Source: Hermodice carunculata (taxonomy: Eukaryota > Annelida > Polychaeta > Eunicida > Amphinomidae). From it: DNA of 64,000 bases. The stretch lies in contig OZ026622.1 of assembly GCA_964020975.1 (NCBI GenBank), forward strand, positions 88,145,187 through 88,209,186. The letters are read 5' to 3'. The notes under the pieces were generated by a model that ran no database searches, was not told the origin of the DNA, and saw only the letters and a program-made list of their open reading frames with translations. Below are positions 36,301 to 48,175 of this stretch, piece by piece; positions within the stretch are counted from its first letter, which is position 1, and every line of letters starts with the position of its first letter. Made by a program: the position numbers and the translations under genes.

Positions 36301-37454
36301 CAGCATCAGGAGCGTGATATGGAAAGGTTTAGCTCATTCTTTTAAATGAACACTGCTTTTGTTGTCGCGTTGTGTATCGTCAGGAAAGAGACAGAAAAAT
36401 TACACCTGATAACACACTGTATTCTTCTTTTGTGGAAAATTGCATTACAATTAAAAGTTGCTTCTGATGTATAAAAGTTTAGCCTTTGCACAAAGCAAGT
36501 CATTTTATGAAACCATAAAAGGTCATCCGCCAATCAAAGCTAGGTGTACTGAAAGGCCCGCCACAGTAACTGTGCAGGAATCTCTTTGCTGGACAAACTC
36601 ATTACAAAACCACGTCGCAACTGTACATGCACAAAAGTGTCAATAAATTGTGTGCAGTCAGAATGTATTGATTTAATGTTACAAGCTCAGTATTAAACAT
36701 GTTTGTTCACGTCATATATATAATTTTCGATTCATCAAATTAGTGCCAAGGTCATCTGTATGTTCCGTTAGATTATTCCATTGGTACAAAACTTGTTGAT
36801 ATGTTTTCGTCAAGTTGGTTATCCGGGTCAAATAGCCAACGGGTGGCACCTTCAGGCTGTCTGTGGGAGAACTTTGTAAACTTGTTTTTGGGTTAGAATA
36901 TTGGGTGCGAAAGACTATCTGACCTTGAAGTGACATTGAAAAATAAGACTGAACTTTGTTTCCATTTCTGATTCCATTTACATCAGTACACATGAACCCA
37001 TATTTAAAGTAGCGAAAAGCTTTTTTTAAAGAAAACCTCTTAAGAGGTTTTCAAAAAAGTAGGTCCGTGCTGAAAAATAAATGAACTGGTACAAGTTTTA
37101 TCAAAAAGGCCATTTGTCATTAATTCCGGATATTTCTACCCACTAAGTAACAATGTATACACCAATGGATGCAGCTTTATGAGCAGAGCTACAGATTATT
37201 TAAATCTAAAATTATGATGAAGTATGACTATTCGAAAACGGAGTATTGATTTGAACTTTCTAATTTCAAGATGGGAGCCACAATGGCAACATTGAAATTT
37301 TACTTGAATAATTTCAAGCACAACGTCTCTTAAACGTCAGATATCAGGCTGATGTTTGAAATGGCTACTGAATAAATCCGTTCTTTTAGTTTCAAGTTTA
37401 TTTTATATGACGACATTCCTTACATGTGTCATAAAACTGAAAAAAAAAAAAAAC
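36301..37454. other. Unassigned sequence with a 22-bp perfect palindrome
   Basis: Nothing recognised except GAAAACCTCTTAAGAGGTTTTC at 37031-37052. The minus-strand frame 36712-36993 has no known motif. Confidence 0.45.
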
Positions 37455-38095
37455 TCTTGCGGTTCAAGGCACACTCATGTTTTTGATCTATGCCAATTAT
37501 ACCGTAGATAACGTTCGAGCTGAAATACGAGTCTTTGCGGACGAAACTGCTAGTACTTTATATGTTAAAGTGGACGACCCAGTTGAAGGGGCAAACACTC
37601 TAAATCAAGACCTTCCTTCAATGTCAGAGAATCAAATCAATGGCTAGTCACCTTCAACCCTGCAAAAACTAAAACAAAATTAGTTAGTACCAAAAGGAAT
37701 CCCGCATATCACCCAAGTCCAGAGTTCCAACAGACGAATATCCAATGTGTGGAACACCACCAACAATTTGCACTCATATTTTCATCTGACCTTTCTTGGT
37801 CAACGCATATAAATTCAATCGCTACCAAGCTAAAGGAAACAGGTTGGTGTCCTCGAAAGTCCCTCAGCCAACTAGTGTCAGAAATAGATCAAGACAGACT
37901 ATTACTTCTCTTCCTGCTAAGAAAAACTGCAATTCTCTCTTTCCGTGTACCATAAGAGAATGGAATCTTCTTCCGAAAGCAATGAAACATTCTGAAAATA
38001 TTGACGAATTTAAAAGCAAATTAAATAAAAACAAACAAAACGGAACTGATTATTTTAATTCGGGAAAAGGAAGGTTGCCGTAATTTATGCCATAA
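37455..38095 (+). mobile_element. LINE type A-like fragment, internally deleted
   Basis: It begins after a poly-A run with QGTLMFLIYANYTVDNVRAE and RVFADETA, the reverse transcriptase palm with FADE where FADD is expected. It goes on in shifting frames to TFNPAKTKTKLVSTKRNP and LIFSSDLSWSTHINSIATKLK. A deletion then joins to the far C-terminal block SLFPCTIREWNLLPKAMKHSENIDEFKSKLNK, ending at a stop near 38080. Several frame changes and the lost catalytic Asp mark it as dead. Confidence 0.82.
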
Positions 38096-38976
38096 TGAGA
38101 ATGGGTTTCAGCCAGTTGAATTCAGACTACAAGATTGGTTTGTCGGCTTCATCACTATGTTCAGGACTGCTTATAATCTGCTGAAGATTATTTCCACTGC
38201 TTTTTCCAATGTAGAAAATATACTACACAAAGGGGAAACTCCAAACTGAAATTACTCCCCTCGCAGCATTCAATCTGAAAACCCAACTATGTGGCATAAC
38301 TGGCAAAAGCAAGAGTGTCAATCATGAAATTTTTATCAGTTCACAGTTAAATCAAATCGACCGAAAATTTTTTGAAGATTAGTTACCTTGAACTTGCAAC
38401 CTGCGACGTGATTGTATAGGCACTCCATCGCTAGACTTAGGTGTGGTAAATTATACTTAGCACATGTACTCGCTTAATAGTCTTCTCTTTTTCCCTCCTC
38501 TTCTCCTGTTTCTACGCAATGTGATGTGCCAACTATTAGTTATCTGACAGTTCAGGCCTCCATTTGTGTATCGTCATTGCTGTACAAGAGGTCTTCATAT
38601 AGGCAATGTGCCCGTGGACCAATTGCTTTTCGAAGATGTTTAAACCAAAATTTTGGTCTATAACGTCCTGAATAGACAGTGTTTTCCTCCAGACTACTTC
38701 ATGCACATCATTTCACTGAAATAGACAGCAAAGGTACCCAACCCTGATGGAGTTCACGTAACAGATCCTCATTCAGTCAACAATTTACATTTTCTACTTC
38801 TCCAAAATCGTCTGTTACGTTTCTGTCAAACTTGTTGGAAATCTACTTTTGGCGATTCTCTACCAAGCTTTTTAAAATGATTTTCTGGTTCATTTCTAGT
38901 TCATTTTTGGCAAAATTTAAAGATTCGTCTCCGAAACCACATGGTTAATTGCATTAGAATTGCATATTAGCACCTC
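38096..38976. other. Unassigned sequence
   Basis: No feature recognised up to the target-site duplication of the next LINE. Confidence 0.4.
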
Positions 38977-38990
38977 TGGGTAACAAGGAT
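38977..38990. repeat. Target-site duplication, left copy
   Basis: TGGGTAACAAGGAT, identical to 41506-41519 on the other side of the Tx1/L1-like LINE. Confidence 0.85.
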
Positions 38991-41505
38991 TTTTTAAAAA
39001 ATAAATTTTATTGCCTTTTCATTTCATAATACAAAAAGATGATTTTACAATATGGTCTCAGCATATTATTCACATGGTGTTTACCTTCATTTTACACATG
39101 TGTTGCTCTGCATCTCGTAAAAATTAGGAGAAGGAATGCAGAAACCTCCACTAAGAGTCAATCTTTTCATAGATTGTATAAAATTAACCATTTCCTACAA
39201 TAGTCTTAGTTTATAAAATATCAAGATATTTAGCGATAGAGTCCCAGCGTGAAACAAAAGAATCTTGCTTCTCGTTACAGCACATAATATGCTTTTCAGC
39301 CTCTACTTTATATTTCAAGAAATTGAGAAAGCCTGTAAATGATACTCTCTGTTCACTACACAAACAACAATGTATGAAGTATTTAGCTTGTAATAAACAA
39401 TTGTTTAAAGCATATTTGTTTCCATCATTATAATAACCAAAAGTAATGAATGTCTCGGATAAATGAATCACCTCATTAGGATTACATGTATTCCACCTTT
39501 GTTGAAACCGTTCCCAAAAACCAGCAATTTGTTCACATAACCAAAATCTATGCAAAATAGTATCCTTTTCTTCACAAAAGCGGCATTGTTCTGAATCAAT
39601 AAACTTATACTTAAACAACAAGGAATTATGAGTAACAAATCTGTGTAAAAAGGAAAACTGAAAACTCTGCAGTCTGGTTTCAAATGTACATTTGAAAGGC
39701 AAGAAATGGATTTTCCCCCAGTCCTCATCATTAACATTGAAATTTTCTGTCCACCTATGCCATGCTCTAGGTTTTTCACTATTTCCAGAGTAAATAAATT
39801 CCCAGTAAATATCTTTACATTGAATAGAATGTACTTTTTTGCTTTTCCCTTAAATTTTCAGAAATGGCACTGAAGCTATTGCTATTTGATGTTCAGCATG
39901 TAAAAATTGCTTCCATTCAGCCGGAATTGCTAACCTAACTGATAAATATTCCAAAAAATTAATTCGTAAACCGTATTTCTGATATATATTCTCATGTGAT
40001 AAAAAGTTACCATCTCTGTCTACAATATCATTAATACGTTTAAAACCCTGTTGATACCTCTTTTTAAAGAAAATGGGTTTATTTTCTGTGAGTATGAAGT
40101 CATCAAACTATAAGAATTCATTAGGTACTGCTGTCCAACTGGTTGGTACTTTTTGTTTCGGACATTGGTTCCAAATATCCAAAAGGTTTACATAAAATAC
40201 TGGTAAGTTCCAGGTATTACCTGTACAACATCTTGTCCAGAAGCGATCTTTTATATCAATAAAGGGAATGAAGGCCATAAAATACTGGTAAGTTCCAGGT
40301 ATTACCTGTACAACATCTTGTCCAGAAGCGATCTTTTATATCAATAAAGGGAATGAAGGCCTGAAGAATGTGTTTTCATTTTGCATCAATTTTAGAAAAT
40401 AAACGTTTCACCCAATTTAAAGCAGAGATTTAACCTGTGACTCAAAATGAAGTATCTTAAGTCCACCATCTTGTATTTTCTTATACATAACTAAGTTTTT
40501 CACCTTGGGAATAGAGCTGTTCCATATGAATTCATTTATACATTGTTGAACTGTATCGATATACTTTCCTTCCACGTGTACGGAAGAAACACAGTATAAT
40601 AATAATTTTGAAGTGGCTAAACTTTTCACAATAACATTTTTTCCAATAAAATACAGCTTTCTAGCTCTCCACACTCTCAATGCATCTTTAAATGACTGTA
40701 ACCTTGGAATAAAGTTTAAATGGCTCATCATTTTCTCATCGTCGCAAAATGTTATACCAAGCGTAGAAAAGTTTTCTGTGCACCATCTTACTGGGAGGTC
40801 CCAATCTGAAGAATATTTTTCCCCACCCATTAGTGCTGCAATTGTTTTTTCTAGATTACATTTCAAACCTGAGCATAATGCAAACTATTTCAATTCTTGT
40901 AATAAAACTCTAGCAGATTGAGCATCTGCCAGAAAACAAGTAGTGTCATCCGCTAACTGGCTGATTTTGACAGTAGTGTCGCCAATCTGAATACCGTTAA
41001 TACTTACATTAGTTCTTATGGCTATTGCAAGTATTTCCAGGGCTAATATAAATAAAAAAAGGGGCAAGGGGACAACCTTGTCAAACTCCACGAGTTATTT
41101 GGAAGAACTGTGATGCACATCCATTGTTTATAACACAACTGGATATACCAGTATACATTATTGACACCCACTTAGTAAAGTAAGGGCCAAAATTAAAACT
41201 TTTAAGGACATGATCAAGATAATTCCATTCAACTGTATCAAACGCTTTTTCAAAATCTATCATTAGTATCAAACCCGGCACTCTATTTAGATTACAATAT
41301 TGCATAAAATCTGATATTAGTCTTATATTTTCACCAATATATCTACCTGAGATATAACCAGTTTGATCACTCTCTATTAGTGCTGGAAGAAATTTTCTTA
41401 CACGTGTTGCTAATATTTTTGCAATTTTCTTGTAGTCTATATTTAATAAAGATATGGGCCTCCAATTTTTTAAAAAGATTCGTTGTTTGTCCTTTTGGGG
41501 AACCA
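38991..41505 (-). mobile_element. Tx1/L1-like LINE, 5'-truncated, in a 14-bp target-site duplication
   Basis: The minus strand encodes, in order, FLKNWRPISLLNIDYKKIAK, SDQTGYISGRYIGENIRLI, LILMIDFEKAFDTVEWNYLD, NNGCASQFFQITRGV (41515-41081), then LFILALEILAIAIRTN and ISQLADDTTCFLAD (LADD for the catalytic YADD), then TLGITFCDDE, RVWRARKLYFIGKNVIVKSL and the C-terminal block FETRLQSFQFSFLHRFVTHN with a zinc knuckle CRFCEEKDTILHRFWLC (C-x2-C-x7-H-x4-C). These motifs fit the L1/Tx1 clade. Several frameshifts break the frame, one region carries an 85-bp duplication, and the 5' end with the endonuclease is gone. The 3' end has AATAAA and an A-rich tail at 38991. Confidence 0.9.
40191..40360. repeat. 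Exact 85-bp tandem duplication inside the LINE
   Basis: 40191-40275 and 40276-40360 are identical by eye. As 85 is not a multiple of 3, the duplication shifts the LINE frame. Confidence 0.93.
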
Positions 41506-41519
41506 TGGGTAACAAGGAT
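41506..41519. repeat. Target-site duplication, right copy
   Basis: TGGGTAACAAGGAT, the partner of 38977-38990. LINE similarity stops here. Confidence 0.85.
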
Positions 41520-42297
41520 CTTAATTTGTGATTTTTTTTATATCGTTTTACGTATTTTTATGCACTTATGATATTTTCTATGTCTTCTCTATAACTATCA
41601 CACAGGTCATGCTGCAATTTAATAGAAATGTACTTTATAAAAGAATCAAGCTAAGCGGTTCACTGAGTGGTGGTTCTCCGGATTCCTCATTTTTTTAACG
41701 AGTTTTTAAATTCAATTTTGCGCACTGATGGGTTGATGCATACATTCTGATTGCTTTGTATTAAAGCCAATAGGGATTGCAATGGTATGACACATTTTTT
41801 ATTCATCTCTAAAACCGTCAGTCAGATTCACTTCTAACCTGATGAAGGTGCACCTTGGGTTGGTCTTTGCAGAGTTTATTCAAATCATCACGCTCCATTG
41901 ATGTTTGGATTTTGTGATTTCTTTCTTTTTGTTTTTTAGTCAAACATTGAAATAATATTCTGCTTTAAAAGCACTTGGCCAATTGCCTCGGAATTGCGTA
42001 AGGACTCTTCTGAAGACCCCTAGACCTTAATTTGTTCAACAGGTGGGGCTACAATTTTTTAAAAGTGTAATGAAATTTTGTGTGTTTTCGCTATTTTCGA
42101 CTTGTCGTTTCAAACCACAAGTTCGATTTTCTTCAAGCTTAATGGGAATGTACCTCAACTCAATTTCCACCAAATTTGGTCAGGACAAAGTTCTAATGAC
42201 AATTCTTGATCTTAAAAGAATTTTCGATATTACGAATTATTGGCTGGGCTACATGCATGTTAGTATTGTTACAACAGGGACAGTAGCAATTGTAGTT
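41520..42297. other. Unassigned sequence
   Basis: No supported gene; AT-rich. Confidence 0.4.
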
Positions 42298-42555
42298 TAT
42301 TGGCTCATATCTCGGTAATAGTAGATCCTACGCTCATTGTTATTATTTAACACTAATAGGAAAGTACCCATGGGGTTTCTGTTGGCGTTGTTCAGTTTGG
42401 CTTTGCGTAACCTTGAAAGGTCAAATTCACGTTTCGGCTTATATCTTGGTAATGATAGATCCTAGGCCTATAGGTATTAATAAGAAAGTACAGATGGGAT
42501 TTCTCTCAGTGTTGTTAATTTTGACCTGAGGAACCATAAAATGTCAAATTGACGA
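42298..42555 (+). repeat. Two tandem units of about 130 bp
   Basis: Both begin CTTATATC/CTCATATC with GGTAAT and GATAGATCCTA-type words, then AAGAAAGTAC or AGGAAAGTAC, GATGGGATTTCT or CATGGGGTTTCT, and end AAATTCACG or AAATTGACG. Confidence 0.6.
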
Positions 42556-43232
42556 ATAGATATATTAAAAGCTAAAACCAAGGTTAATCAAGAGGCATTT
42601 GAAAGCAGTCTTACATCCTGTAGTTTAGGTTGGCCTGGGTGATAAGGCCTTTATCATGCATATTTCCTCCTGAAATCTAGTGATGCCTTATTTTTAGTAT
42701 GATTAAGGGGAGTGATGGTTTTATGACAGCATTAAAATAATTCCACTGTGTTGCACCTTTTTTCTTGGAAGTTTTGAGCTCTTGCTAGGTTGTAGGAAAT
42801 TAAGCATGTTATTTGATTGACTGTTATTCGAATTGTATGAATGTTTTGCCACAGGTCTTTAAAAGAATCCTGAAAATATGCTTCCCATTTTAGATTTTGC
42901 AAATATATACGAGTACGTCTTCAAAATAAATTATTCTGAAGTCTACAGGCATTCGCCCAAATATTTGAATAATTGTATAGTCCTGCCTCCTTACAACGTT
43001 TTTACATTCAAAATTGATTTTGCATACATTTTATATGCCATATCAGTAGTGTCTTTGGGCAGTTACGCCATGGAACGTGTCCATAGTCTATTTTCGCTTG
43101 AACAAATACAATAATAGATAGTTCACCTTGGCTTCACACTATTGAAATGCAACGACCTTTGTTCTGCACTCAGTAGATGTTTTGATTCTTGTTATCTGTG
43201 CACAGAGGTTAGCCTGGCATTCTTATGTGTAT
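42556..43232. other. Unassigned sequence
   Basis: No feature recognised. Confidence 0.4.
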
Positions 43233-43440
43233 GAAGATAGTCAAGATTTATTATTTGAAATGCCTCAGATAATAAAATTTCAAACACTTTTTGAATGACT
43301 TTCATTCTATGATTGTTAGACGCACAATGACATATAATCTACATAAAGTACATAAAAGGACATGCATTTCTTTTTTAAGTTTCGAAGTTATTCAAGACTT
43401 AGAATTTGAAATGTCCCATATTAGCATAATTTGCATTGCT
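43233..43440 (+). repeat. Dispersed satellite-like monomers of about 155 bp
   Basis: The word TATTCAAGA-TTA then AATTTGAAATG-CCCAATATTAGCAT recurs here (43240 and 43391), and the same family appears at 45053-45410. Confidence 0.45.
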
Positions 43441-43521
43441 TCGACCTTTAGTCGCTATTCATTATATGAACAATCCAACACCATTTACACAGAACTCGGA
43501 ATGCAATCCTTACATCTTTTT

Positions 43522-43532
43522 TGTCGTCGTCG

Positions 43533-43586
<54 letters not shown>
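43522..43586. repeat. (GTC)n(ATC)n microsatellite
   Basis: Four GTC/CGT units followed by about 17 CAT units. Confidence 0.97.
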
Positions 43587-44525
43587 AGTTGGTCCTTTGA
43601 GATGCTTTGGGTGGGAAATGTGAGATGGTTTGATAATTAAACCAAAGTTGCCTTGTAGCATTGTAATATGATTATCACAAACTGCCGTCTCTTTAAAAGT
43701 AGGGAAAACATTTGTCAAATATTAGTAAAAAGGACAGATAAAATAGCATATACATACATTCATTCATGTGTAGGTACGTATATGCATATGACAACAACCT
43801 GTATGATACAAGTGATCTCCATCCACACACAAAGCATAATGCTACCGCGTGTCTCTAGTAGATAATATTGAACACTTATTCGCTGTTACAGATTGTGATG
43901 AGCTTTCTTCACTCTGTTTAATTCCGTACAAACTAAAAATTTCTAACATTTTATTGCAAAACCAGGACACAAACCCAAGTAAACATGTGTTTATGAATAA
44001 AAGTCAGAATATGCCTAGGCAGAGCTCACTTCGCACGTTTCTCCTGTGCGATATCTTTCCAACAGAAAGAATAAAGAACAATTTGATTTGGGGCTTACAC
44101 TATACGTTGAGAACATATTTACTTGACCATCAAATAAACATTACACAAATGAAACACATGATATAAGCAAAAGAAAATTATTTATTGGAATACAGATAAA
44201 TAATAATATATACCTCAGGAAAACACACATTAAGATGTCATGTTTGCCATCCAAAATTTTAAAAATAAAGAAATAATTATTTTCGCAAATTCTCATTACC
44301 GCTATCAATTAAGTTTTTCAGACACTTATTACTAATTAAGATTACAAATAAAACAATATGGAATTGTACGTAACGCATTGTAACTTTTGTAAAGATGTTA
44401 AAGGTAAGAGGCAGGTATCCAAGATACAGGAACTCACAGTTGTGTCAATTACTTTGAACAAGTAAAATCTAATCTGAAGAAGTACAGCCGCTATTTCGTA
44501 TTTTTCGTAAAACTGTATATAAGTT
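43587..44525. other. Unassigned sequence
   Basis: No supported gene; the frame 43849-44166 (+) has no known motif. Confidence 0.4.
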
Positions 44526-44640
44526 ATGCTGTTTTCGTGGTTGGCTGGCACATCCTAATCAAACGTTTAAAGCTCACAGTCTGGCGTGCCAACTATGCAA
44601 TCCACGTCGACAATGCATCATTTCTTTTTCGTTTCTTTTT
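44526..44640 (+). repeat. Dispersed repeat, copy a
   Basis: Shares GGTTGGCTGG, CTAATCAAA, AAGCTCA, GGCAATCC-type words and ATGCATCATTTCTTTTTC with 45632-45735, in the same order and orientation. Confidence 0.6.
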
Positions 44641-45052
44641 CTCATAAAACTCCTTTTCTTTCAATCATAAGTTGTAAAAGACTCATGAAAAAGCTAGAAT
44701 GGAAGATGTGCTTGTCAGAAAATCTGTCTGTCTGCCGACAAAGTGGAACAATTAAGTTTCAACCTAAATTGTGAGGCATGCATTAATTTCTCCACACATG
44801 GCATCTAATGTACCTTTTTAAATGTGTTTCACATTTGGAGAAAAGTTCTCTTTTCTAAATCTGTGCATACATTGACTCATTAAAACAGGATCAGTTTCAC
44901 TTTCTTGTTTGCCAGCTTTCAGATGTTGCAGAGGGCTGGTCAGCAGCTGACCTCTGCCCTGATCTGTACAGGACCCATGTCTGTGTTGTGTATGCATTTG
45001 TTTGACATCTGCCCAGTGAAGTGCAAAGTATAGAAGATACTCAACATTAAAA

Positions 45053-45410
45053 ATTTTCAGATGCCCCTTACTGAGCACAAATTAAATTTTGCAGCTATTT
45101 TTTGTGATTCACTGAATATACATAGAAGAAAAACTATGAAATGAAGTTTGACTGGTACCGCTACCTATCATAATTTGGAAGATAGTCTGCTTTAAAATTT
45201 TTCAAGTGCTCATAATTACCATGAATTAAAATTCTACAACTTTTGTTTGTGGTTCATTAGATGCACCTACAACACAGACATATGAATTGAAGTTGGAATG
45301 GCACCTCTATCCATAATACTTTTGAAGGTATTCAAGATTTAAATTTTCAAATGGCCCTAATATGCATGACTTTCAAAACTGTTTCCTCCTTCATCACCTC
45401 ACCTTGGAGT
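45053..45410 (+). repeat. Tandem degenerate monomers of about 145 bp
   Basis: Repeated order of blocks: TTTTCA-ATG-CCTAAT, AATTAAATTTTGCAGCT or AATTAAAATTCTACAACTT, TTTGTGATTCA or TTTGTGGTTCA, TATGAA-TGAAGTTTGACTGGTACC or TATGAATTGAAGTTGGAATGGCACC. Related to 43233-43440. Confidence 0.5.
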
Positions 45411-45631
45411 TCCTATGTATAATGTTTTTCAATTACAATGTCGGACATATTTGCCGCTAAAGAAAGAAGAAAGAACTAAAGAATTCATAGAATAACAGAA
45501 TGTCAGTCTTCTCACATACATATAATTACATATATGACGGGAGTTCCAACATGGTTATGATGGCATTTCATTATTTATATCTCATCGTTCAATTTACTTC
45601 AACTCAGCTCCAATAGTTATACTCTAAGTGG

Positions 45632-45735
45632 TGCTGCCGCGGTTGGCTGGGAAATTCTAATCAAAAGCCTTAAGCTCAGAATTCAGCAAGCAACAAGGCA
45701 ATCCCACATCGACCATGCATCATTTCTTTTTCTTA
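45632..45735 (+). repeat. Dispersed repeat, copy b
   Basis: Second copy of 44526-44640, about 1.1 kb downstream. Confidence 0.6.
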
Positions 45736-45936
45736 CACCCAGTAGGCACTGCGTTGCACATCCGGGTATAATAAAGCTGCGGCGTTTGACCTGAAGCAGG
45801 TTTATATACTGAAGCCAATGATAACCAATGATAGACAAAGACCTCAATGCGCTAGTTTAAGTGATAAAAAATTGTCCCACGGCGCCTAGTGGTGCACTGA
45901 ATTTCATAATCTTACAAGCCTTGACCTCTTGCAGAC

Positions 45937-46147
45937 TTAACTATTTCACTGGCAAGTCGATGTACGCAAAATTGACATAACGGTACCACAGACTCCTATT
46001 CTGTTCAAACCAACCTTCATTTAAGTACCAGCATACCCACAGGTGCAGACTCCATAAGAATGGTACAGGTCGACAGCTTTTCTTGACAGACTGTGCCCCC
46101 AAAGCGTGTCAGGGAAAGCTCAGCGAATCTAGCACTGAAAGAGTCAA
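45937..46147. mobile_element. TTAA-flanked MITE, copy 4 (about 211 bp)
   Basis: Starts TTAACTATTTCACTGGCAA and ends GCACTGAAAGAGTCAA. AAGTACCAGCATACCCA and the GTCGACAGCTTTTCTT arm match copy 1. The right TTAA has decayed to TCAA. Confidence 0.65.
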
Positions 46148-46593
46148 AGTAAAATATTGACTTTTATTCCCCCAAAGTAACCACTTTCATGTAATGAATA
46201 ATATTTCTTTACTTGATGTTGGTATTGAGGACTGTGTCTCTGGGTGTTCTTAATGGAACTCTGTTTATCCATAGATCCTCGAGCAAGGACCTATGGTTTA
46301 TCCATGCTGGTAAAGCTACAAATTTTCTCCCTAATATAATTCGGGGTCTCGAATGATTGGCTGAAACACTGGGACATCAGAGCATTTAAGCCGAGAAAAT
46401 TGCTTGACCTACATAAGGCATGCAGAAGATTGCGTGGCACGGTTTATTTTAACAGAGGGTTGGGGCATTCTCTGTGGACGTTATTGTAATGTAGGCTACA
46501 TGCTGCCCACACAGCATCAAAGCTAACTTGGTATTGTACGCGCTAAAATAAACATGGGCATGTACGTACGGCATTGGGTAAAAATATTGACCT
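46148..46593. other. Unassigned spacer between two MITEs
   Basis: No gene. A weak inverted repeat, CCATAGATCCT...AGGACCTATGG, occurs at about 46271. Confidence 0.4.
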
Positions 46594-46821
46594 TTAACTC
46601 TTTCAGTGCCAAGTTTTGGAGAGAATCAAAAGCTCTTGCCGGTGCGTTCTGGGCGCAAAGGGGCCCGAGGAAAGCTGTTGACCCGGACCGTTATTTTATT
46701 AGGAACAATAGGTATGTTGGAACTTGAATGAAACGTGTTTCCACAAGAAATATAAATCTAGCATTCCTATTGTAATTGGGAGCAGTTCGTTCTTAGTCGC
46801 AGTTAGCATTGAAAGAGTTAA
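46594..46821. mobile_element. TTAA-flanked MITE, copy 5 (228 bp)
   Basis: Starts TTAACTCTTTCAGTGCCAA and ends GCATTGAAAGAGTTAA. GAGGAAAGCTGTTGACC at 46668 matches the other copies, but in inverse orientation relative to copy 1. This copy has the clearest pair of ends. Confidence 0.75.
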
Positions 46822-47454
46822 CATTGGCACTCCTTTGGGTAACCCATGGCCGAATTATCATTGTCAGCAACCCGCACCAGACCAACGTAGCTTGTTACTG
46901 CAAAACTCATGTTGGCTCATCAGTCGTCAAGATGTCCGTGACCGGTCCTTGCCCTTGGCTGTTCACGTTGCGCATCAATCCTTCGAATATGCGTGAGTGG
47001 ACAGGTGTATCATCTTATTTGCATTGTTACTACTGAACCCATGATTGCTCACATGCTTAACGGTTGAGATCCTCTGGGTATTCCCAACGAAGACTATTGT
47101 GAATTCTTACCCGACATGTGTAGGTGACATTAATGTTTTGATTTTTGTACTATAAACTGCGTATTGTAGATTAAAAAATACCCGGGTTTATTTCTTCGGT
47201 CTTCGTATAGAGCCATGGTATATTTGATAAACGAAACTTGTAGGTTTTACTGTGTTGCCATGTTTTTGTTTGTAACTACTTTCACTTATATTAAAGCAGA
47301 ATGTTCGCCATATCAGAAAAAATATCGACCAAAGGCTTTAAATAAAGAATCCACGTGCTGAGAAACATATTTAGCTCAGAATGTTTGTGCTCTGCTGTTA
47401 TGGCTCGCAACAATTAAAAAAAAAATCCTAAGTGCCTTTTTATCGGCATTGATA
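46822..47454. other. Unassigned sequence
   Basis: No feature recognised. Confidence 0.4.
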
Positions 47455-48175
47455 TTGCTTTTTTTAGGACAGCCTGGATCAATTCAGAACATCTTCGTTT
47501 GTAATGCAAAACTCCCGTGTCTGCATTTTTTCGTTTGCAATGCAGGACTTTTTGTCTGTATTGGTATTGTTCTTTATAGGACAGCCTGTATCAATGTAGA
47601 TCATCTTTGTTTGGAATGCTGGACTGTCTTGCGTGCATGGATATTGCTTTCTGAAGGCCAACCTGAATCATTGTAGAGTCTCGCCTTTAGCAATGCAGGA
47701 CTCGTTTGTGTGCATTGGTATTGCTTTTTGAAGGACAGCCTGAATCATTGTAGAGTCTAGCCTTTAGCAATGCAGGACTCGTTTGTGTGCATTGGCATTG
47801 CTTTCTGAAGGCCAACCTGAATCATTGTAGAGTCTCGCCTTCAGCAATGCAGGACTCGTTTGTGTGCATTGGTATTGCTTTTTGAAGGACAGCCTGAATC
47901 AGGGTAGAGTAGCTTTATTGGGAATGCAGGACTCTCTTGTCTGCATTGCTATTGCTTTTCGAAGAACACTGAAATCAATGAAGAGCCTGATCGTATGCAT
48001 TGGCTTTGCCTTTGCAAGGACAACTCAAGTCAATGTAGAATCTGCTGTCCGCATTAGTATTGCATTTTGAAGGATAGCCTGAATCAATGTAGAGCTTCTG
48101 TGTATGCATCTGTTTCGTCCTTGGCAAGACAACCTGAATCAACGCAGAGCCTCTTTGCCTGCTATTACTCTCTAC
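47455..48175. repeat. Minisatellite, 77-bp unit
   Basis: The unit CCTGAATCATTGTAGAGTCT then CGCCTTTAGCAATGCAGGACTCGTTTGTGTGCATTGGTATTGCTTTTTGAAGGACAG. CCTGAATCA starts at 47662, 47739, 47816 and 47893, an exact 77-bp period, with diverged units on both sides to about nine in total. Confidence 0.93.
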
